Part shown: positions 13,196 through 17,295 of the stretch, in pieces
Numbering within the stretch: the stretch's first letter is position 1
Layout of the letters: each line of letters starts with the position of its first letter
Assembly (NCBI GenBank): GCA_905214155.1
Contig: CAJMLC010000019.1
Coordinates: 1 to 17,295, forward strand
Source of the DNA: an uncultured bacterium
GTDB taxonomy: Bacteria > Bacillota > Clostridia > Oscillospirales > Oscillospiraceae
Length of the DNA stretch: 17,295 nucleotides
Direction of reading: 5' to 3'
Notes under the pieces: model-generated
Database searches by the model: none
Seen by the model: the letters and a program-made list of their open reading frames with translations, nothing else
Told to the model about the DNA's origin: nothing
Made by a program: the position numbers and the translations under genes

Positions 13196-13957
13196 ATGCC
13201 GAGACGCAGACTGCTGCTGCACCACCAGACCGCTTATGAGCCGGAGACGCTGGAGCTGCCGGAAGAAGTGGTCATCCCGAAGAAAAACGCACCGAGCGTG
13301 AACGGCACGCTCCGCCAGACGGCGCTGCGCGTGCCGGAGGTGACGTGGCAGTGCAGCGGGATCATGGTGTTCGGGAAGAAGATCCGTTCTCTGGTCTTCT
13401 CGACCGATCTTGCCATCATCAAGAATATCAACGCCGACGCAGTCATCGCGGTCTATCCGTTCACGCCGCAGCCGATCATCAACGAGGCGCTGCTGATGGC
13501 GTCGGACATTCCGGTGTTCACGGGCGTGGGCGGCGGACTGACAAAGGGGCACCGCGTGGTGAATCTCGCGATGTATGCCGAGATGCAGGGCGCGATGGGC
13601 GTCGTGGTCAATGTGCCGACGTCCGGCCTCGTCATCTCGCGGATGCGCCGGACGATCGACATCCCCATCGTCGTGACCGTGGCGAACCACGGGACGGACT
13701 ACGCACGCCGCATCGATGACGGCGCGGCCATCTTCAACGTCGCCGCCGGGAGCGCCACGGCGGAGATCGTCGCGGACATCCGTGCGCAGTTCCCGGACAT
13801 GCCCATCATGGCGACCGGCGGCCCTACCGACGAGAGCGTCCTGCGCACGATCGACGCCGGGGCCAACGCCATCACCTATACGCCGCCCTCGACGGCGGAC
13901 CTCTTCAAGCACACGATGGAGCGCTATCGGATGGGCCTGCCTTATGAGCACGAATAA
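13196..13957 (+). CDS. TIM-barrel-like protein of unknown function (conserved, hydrolase-like)
   Basis: This is a 253-residue soluble protein. After a basic start (MPRRRLLLHH) it shows alternating strands and helices: VIAVYPFTPQPIINEALL (83-100), IPVFTGVGGGLTKGHRVVNLA (105-125), AMGVVVNVPTSGLVISRM (133-150), IPIVVTVANHG (156-166), AAIFNVAAGSATAEIVADI (177-195) and MPIMATGGPTDESVLRTIDAGANAI. The late GGPTDESV followed by AGANAI resembles the phosphate-binding loop of small beta/alpha barrels such as KDPG aldolase or thiamine-phosphate synthase relatives. I do not recognise a named enzyme; relatives may be labelled simply 'hydrolase'. It has its own promoter and no close operon partner. A 155-base gap separates it from the next gene. 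Confidence 0.75.
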   Translation: MPRRRLLLHHQTAYEPETLELPEEVVIPKKNAPSVNGTLRQTALRVPEVTWQCSGIMVFGKKIRSLVFSTDLAIIKNINADAVIAVYPFTPQPIINEALLMASDIPVFTGVGGGLTKGHRVVNLAMYAEMQGAMGVVVNVPTSGLVISRMRRTIDIPIVVTVANHGTDYARRIDDGAAIFNVAAGSATAEIVADIRAQFPDMPIMATGGPTDESVLRTIDAGANAITYTPPSTADLFKHTMERYRMGLPYEHE

Positions 13958-14022
13958 GTGCTGCAGCAGCAAATTTCACAGTCTGGGACGCACAAAGGAG
14001 CGGCTTTTTTCCATTTGGGCGA

Positions 14023-14051
14023 TTGTAACGAACTGCATTGTGTGATAAACT
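14023..14051 (+). promoter_or_regulatory. Promoter for the amidohydrolase (and ROK kinase) genes
   Basis: TTGTAA (14023-14028), a 17-base spacer and TAAACT (14046-14051) with a TGA extended -10. The transcript would start near 14058. A small hairpin TGAACC/GGTTCA (14062-14078) lies in the 55-base leader. Confidence 0.6.
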
Positions 14052-14112
14052 AGGAAATAGTGTGAACCGGTGCGGTTCAGGCGATTTTATGCGGTTTGGG
14101 ACGATTTGAGAG

Positions 14113-14916
14113 ATGAAAATTGCAGATGTGCATGCCCATGTGTTCCCGGAAAAGCTGGCCGTGAAGGCCGCGGGGTCGATCGGGCAGTTTTATGGAACAG
14201 AGATGTACTGCGAGGCAAGCATGGAGCGGCTCGTCGCGGAGGAAGAGAAGGCCGGCGTGAGCCGGTATGTCATCAGCAGCTCGGCGGTCGTGCCGAAGCA
14301 GGTGCGCTCCATTGTGGAATTTCTGGCAGAGGCGCGCAAGGGCTATCCCGAGTGCATTTCCTTCGGCTCCATCTATCCCGGCATGGACGGATATGAAGAG
14401 GTGCTCGACGAGCTGCAGGCGCTGGGTTCGCGGGGCTTGAAGATCCATCCGGATTTTCAGAAGCTCCCGATCGACGATCCCTCCGGCATCGAGACCTATC
14501 GGGCCATCGCGCGGCGCGGCCTCCCGGTGCTGATGCACATGGGCGACAACCGCTACGATTTTTCCAGCCCTGAGCGGCTGACGAACCTGATCCGCCAGGT
14601 GCCGGATCTGATCGTGATCGCGGCGCACTTCGGCGGCTGGAACGCCTGGGACCGGTCGCTGGCGCATCCGCAGCCGGAAAACGTCTTCTACGACACGTCG
14701 TCGACCACGCCGATGGTCCCGCACGACATGGTCATGCGGATGTTCGACAAGCTCGGGCCGGAGCGGTTTTTGTTCGGGACGGATTTCCCGATGTGGTCGC
14801 CGGAGGAGATGGTGCGGCAGTTTATGACGTACGACCTCGGCGACAGCCTGCGTGAGCAGATCTTATATGGGAATTTTATGCGCCTGTTCGGCCTTGCGGA
14901 CGAGCAGGACAAATAA
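14113..14916 (+). CDS. Metal-dependent amidohydrolase family protein (Amidohydro_2)
   Basis: This is a 267-residue TIM-barrel metallohydrolase of the amidohydrolase superfamily. Expected metal ligands are visible: His7 and His9 in DVHAHVFPEK, His142 in LMHMGD, His172 in AAHFGGW and Asp224 in GTDFPMW. GLKIHPDFQ (108-116) supplies the beta-strand that often carries an extra ligand (His112). GTDFP near the C-terminus is typical of the ACMSD/dihydroxybenzoate decarboxylase-like branch, so decarboxylation or hydrolysis of a small carboxylate or lactone are both possible; no substrate can be named. The ATG at 14113 fits the family N-terminus, but the ribosome site is weak (GAGAG directly before it). 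The ROK kinase gene follows after 18 bases, probably in one transcript. Confidence 0.85.
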   Translation: MKIADVHAHVFPEKLAVKAAGSIGQFYGTEMYCEASMERLVAEEEKAGVSRYVISSSAVVPKQVRSIVEFLAEARKGYPECISFGSIYPGMDGYEEVLDELQALGSRGLKIHPDFQKLPIDDPSGIETYRAIARRGLPVLMHMGDNRYDFSSPERLTNLIRQVPDLIVIAAHFGGWNAWDRSLAHPQPENVFYDTSSTTPMVPHDMVMRMFDKLGPERFLFGTDFPMWSPEEMVRQFMTYDLGDSLREQILYGNFMRLFGLADEQDK

Positions 14917-14934
14917 GAAGGAGGAGACGGTATC

Positions 14935-15882
14935 ATGTTTGAGATCGGCGTCGACATCGGCGGCACGAACATCAAGTATGGCCTGGTGAACGAAGCGCTG
15001 GAGATCGTGGCGCACGGCAGCATTCCCTTCCCCAAGACAACGGCAGAGGACATGGCGGACAAGCTTGCGGCAGCGCTGCGCGCCATGCTGGCGGAGCAGG
15101 GCGTGACGGAGATCGGCTCCATCGGCATCGTCGTGCCCGGCAGCATCGACAAAAGCGGCGAGATCGTGATCGCGGCGTACAACCTCGGCTTCCACGACGT
15201 GCCGCTTCGGGCGATCATGCAGGCGCGCTTCCCCGGCGTGCCGGTCTACATCGCGAACGACGCGAACGGCGCGGCGCTGGCGGAGCTCTACAAGGGTGCG
15301 TTCCGGGGATGCAGAACGGCGGTGCTTTTGACGCTGGGCACGGGACTGGGCGGCGGCATGATTCTGGACGGCCGGATGTTCAACGGCGGGCGGAATCAGG
15401 GCTGCGAGCTCGGACACATGTATCTCGTGGAGGGCGGCGAGCACTGCACCTGCGGCAATGACGGCTGCATGGAGGCCTACTGCGCAGCCAGCGCACTGGC
15501 GCGCGAGGGACGCAGAGCCATGGAGGCCCATCCCGAGAGCTTGCTGGCAAAGCGCTCCGGTGGGGATGCGGAAAAGGTGGACGCGCGGCTGGTGACGGAC
15601 TGCGCGAAGGCAGGCGACGCGGTGGCGGAGACGGTATTTGACCGCTATTTGGAGCATCTGAGCGCAGCGTGTGCATCGATCTTCAACCTGCTCGACCCCG
15701 AGGTCATCGCCATCGGCGGCGGACTTTGCGGCGCGGGCGAGTTCCTGTTCGGGCCGCTTCAGGACAAGGTCACGGAAAAGTGCTTCTATTCCGAGCGCGG
15801 CGCGGTCGTGCCCGCAGTCATGGGCAACGATGCCGGTGTCGTCGGCGCAGCGATGCTCCGGCGTGACGCGGAAAAGCACTAA
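14935..15882 (+). CDS. ROK family sugar kinase, probably glucokinase
   Basis: This is a 315-residue ROK kinase that phosphorylates a hexose with ATP in the cytoplasm. The phosphate-1 motif DIGGTN is at 7-12, the catalytic Asp is expected at 109 in IANDANGAALAE, and the phosphate-2 loop is LTLGTGLGGG (132-141). The zinc site is ELGHM with CTCGNDGCMEAY (His161, Cys171, Cys173, Cys178), the ROK hallmark. There is no N-terminal DNA-binding domain, so this is an enzyme and not a NagC/XylR-type repressor. AAGGAGGA lies nine bases before the ATG. A glucose-6-phosphate isomerase gene downstream supports glucose as substrate, though other hexoses or amino sugars are possible. Confidence 0.88.
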   Translation: MFEIGVDIGGTNIKYGLVNEALEIVAHGSIPFPKTTAEDMADKLAAALRAMLAEQGVTEIGSIGIVVPGSIDKSGEIVIAAYNLGFHDVPLRAIMQARFPGVPVYIANDANGAALAELYKGAFRGCRTAVLLTLGTGLGGGMILDGRMFNGGRNQGCELGHMYLVEGGEHCTCGNDGCMEAYCAASALAREGRRAMEAHPESLLAKRSGGDAEKVDARLVTDCAKAGDAVAETVFDRYLEHLSAACASIFNLLDPEVIAIGGGLCGAGEFLFGPLQDKVTEKCFYSERGAVVPAVMGNDAGVVGAAMLRRDAEKH

Positions 15883-15887
15883 ATGAC

Positions 15888-15940
15888 GGCAGTACCGCGT
15901 AATTGTGTCCGCGCGCTTCGCCGGATCGTGCGGTATTGCC
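15888..15940 (+). terminator. Long inverted repeat between ROK kinase and pgi
   Basis: GGCAGTACCGC (15888-15898) pairs with GCGGTATTGCC (15930-15940), 11 pairs with one G-U, around a 31-base loop, and TTT follows. It may terminate the kinase transcript, but the T-run is short. It ends one base before the -35 box of the next promoter, so it could also be a regulatory site. Confidence 0.4.
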
Positions 15941-15941
15941 T

Positions 15942-15970
15942 TTGAAATTGATAAAAACGAAATCTATCAT
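15942..15970 (+). promoter_or_regulatory. Promoter for glucose-6-phosphate isomerase
   Basis: TTGAAA (15942-15947), a 17-base spacer rich in A and TATCAT (15965-15970). Transcription would start near 15977, leaving a leader of about 14 bases with AGAGG as a modest ribosome site. Confidence 0.65.
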
Positions 15971-15990
15971 AGATCAGAGGTTTTCAAAGT

Positions 15991-17283
15991 ATGGTCAGAA
16001 TCGATTTGAACGGAACGAAGGGCTTCGCGCCCGCAGAAGACAAGGCCCGCGCCAAGGCGGCCATGGACACGCTGCTGCACGGCACCGGCGCGGGGAACGA
16101 TTTCCTCGGCTGGGTCGACCTGCCGGTGAACTACGACAAGGAAGAGTTCGCCCGCATCCAGCAGGCAGCGAAGAAGATCCAGAGCGACTCTGAGGCGGTC
16201 GTCGTGATCGGCATCGGCGGCTCGTATCTCGGTGCGCGCGCTGTGGTGGAGCTGCTGAAGAGCCCGAACTACAACGGCCTCGCGAAGAAGACGCCGGACA
16301 TCTATTTCGCGGGCAACGGGATCTCCGGCGAAGCGCTCAGCGAGACGATCGCCATGGTCGGCGACCGGGATTTCTCCGTGATCGTCATCTCCAAATCCGG
16401 CACGACGACGGAACCGGCCATCGCGTTCCGCATTTTCAGGGAGATGCTGGAGAAAAAGTACGGCAAGGCCGGTGCGCAGGGCCGCATCTATGCCACGACC
16501 GACCGCGCGCGCGGTGCGCTCAAGACGCTCGCCACGCAGGAGGGCTATGAGACGTTCGTCGTGCCCGACGATGTCGGCGGCCGCTATTCCGTGCTGACGG
16601 CAGTTGGTCTGCTGCCGATCGCGGCGGTGGGGATCGACATCGAGGCGCTGATGCGCGGCGCGGCGCAGGAGCGCGAAGCGATCCTGCGCGATGGGCTCGA
16701 GAGCGCGGCGGTGCAGTATGCGATGAGCCGTCAGGGCCTGTACGACGAGGGCAAGCAGATCGAGATCCTCGCGGCCTATGAGCCGGCGTTCCGCTTCTTC
16801 GCCGAGTGGTGGAAGCAGCTGTTCGGCGAGTCCGAGGGCAAGAGCGGCAAGGGCGTCTTCCCGGCGTCTGTCGATCTGACGCCGGACCTGCACTCGATGG
16901 GCCAGTATATGCAGCAGGGCCTACGGATGTTACAGGAGACGGTCGTCTTCTTCGATCAGGCGCGCGCGCGCGTCGAGATCCCGACCGATGCGGACAACCT
17001 CGACGGGCTGAACTATCTCGCGGGCAAGACGATGGATTATGTCAACGAGGTCGCCATGAAGGCCACCAAGAAGGCGCACATCGACGGCGGCGTCCCCGTG
17101 ACGGAGATCCGCGTGGAGCGGGTCTGCGAGGAGACAGTCGGTGCGCTGATCTACTTCTTCGAGTTTGCGTGCGGCGTGTCCGGTTATATCAGCGGCGTCA
17201 ACCCGTTCAACCAGCCCGGCGTCGAAGCATACAAGACCAACATGTTCGAGATGCTCGGCAAGCCCGGCTACGAAAAGAAATAA
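15991..17283 (+). CDS. pgi: Glucose-6-phosphate isomerase
   Basis: This is a complete 430-residue cytoplasmic enzyme interconverting glucose-6-phosphate and fructose-6-phosphate. VVIGIGGSYLGARA (71-84) and VISKSGTTTEPA (132-143) bind the phosphate group. VPDDVGGRYSVLTAVGLLPIA (191-211) is the PROSITE-type signature. Glu280 in KQLFGESEG is the expected catalytic base, His301 in DLHSMGQYMQQG the ring-opening histidine, and Lys415 in GVEAYKTNMF the C-terminal catalytic lysine. The length is that of the short Firmicute form and not the 550-residue proteobacterial one. It has its own promoter, 108 bases after the ROK kinase. The last 12 bases of the window hold nothing recognisable. Confidence 0.96.
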   Translation: MVRIDLNGTKGFAPAEDKARAKAAMDTLLHGTGAGNDFLGWVDLPVNYDKEEFARIQQAAKKIQSDSEAVVVIGIGGSYLGARAVVELLKSPNYNGLAKKTPDIYFAGNGISGEALSETIAMVGDRDFSVIVISKSGTTTEPAIAFRIFREMLEKKYGKAGAQGRIYATTDRARGALKTLATQEGYETFVVPDDVGGRYSVLTAVGLLPIAAVGIDIEALMRGAAQEREAILRDGLESAAVQYAMSRQGLYDEGKQIEILAAYEPAFRFFAEWWKQLFGESEGKSGKGVFPASVDLTPDLHSMGQYMQQGLRMLQETVVFFDQARARVEIPTDADNLDGLNYLAGKTMDYVNEVAMKATKKAHIDGGVPVTEIRVERVCEETVGALIYFFEFACGVSGYISGVNPFNQPGVEAYKTNMFEMLGKPGYEKK

Positions 17284-17295
17284 CGAAAGATAACG

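Noticed and set aside
13958..14010. Possible terminator ending in T6 (14005-14010) after the barrel gene
   Set aside because: No stem of adequate length precedes the T-run; TGCTG/CAGCA near 13960 is short and too far upstream.

Overview
The window is GC-rich bacterial DNA with tightly packed, often overlapping genes, strong Shine-Dalgarno sequences and sigma-A type promoters. The gene content (LarB/LarE, a DUF3842 protein, a DUF554 membrane protein, a ROK sugar kinase, a Gram-positive style CCA-adding enzyme and a short 430-residue glucose-6-phosphate isomerase) suggests an anaerobic Firmicute. A GC-rich member of the Clostridia, perhaps Oscillospirales, is my best guess. The taxonomy is inference; no rRNA or other marker is present.

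Left part, minus strand (7514 down to 1). A lipoprotein substrate-binding protein is followed by two ABC ATPases and two permeases of the peptide/nickel (Dpp/Opp/Nik) importer family, in the order binding protein, ATPase, ATPase, permease, permease. The last four genes overlap one another by 4 to 11 bases. Next come a DUF3842 protein and the nickel-pincer cofactor genes larE and larB; larB runs off the left edge just short of its expected end. The binding-protein gene and larE each have a recognisable promoter and a terminator-like hairpin close to the ribosome binding site. The larE leader can form two mutually exclusive hairpins, which makes it a candidate attenuator or riboswitch.

Middle, plus strand (7759 to 10997). 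A divergently transcribed four-gene operon encodes a D-threonine aldolase/D-serine dehydratase-like PLP enzyme, a YheO/DauR-like PAS-HTH regulator, a RidA-family enamine deaminase and a threonine-synthase-like PLP enzyme. Together they look like a regulated pathway for D-hydroxy-amino acids. Its strong promoter carries two perfect inverted repeats, one just upstream of the -35 box and one between the boxes. The divergent ABC importer could supply its substrate, or alternatively bring in nickel for the lar system.

Right part. A REP-like double hairpin and a bidirectional terminator (about 11000-11122) separate that operon from a convergent minus-strand pair: a CCA-adding tRNA nucleotidyltransferase and a DUF554 membrane protein, the latter with its own promoter. 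Divergent from these on the plus strand are a TIM-barrel-like protein of uncertain function, a metal-dependent amidohydrolase, a ROK-family sugar kinase and glucose-6-phosphate isomerase. The last two fit a glucose to glucose-6-phosphate to fructose-6-phosphate step. No intergenic gap exceeds about 250 bases. I saw no tRNA, rRNA, CRISPR array, insertion sequence or phage genes.
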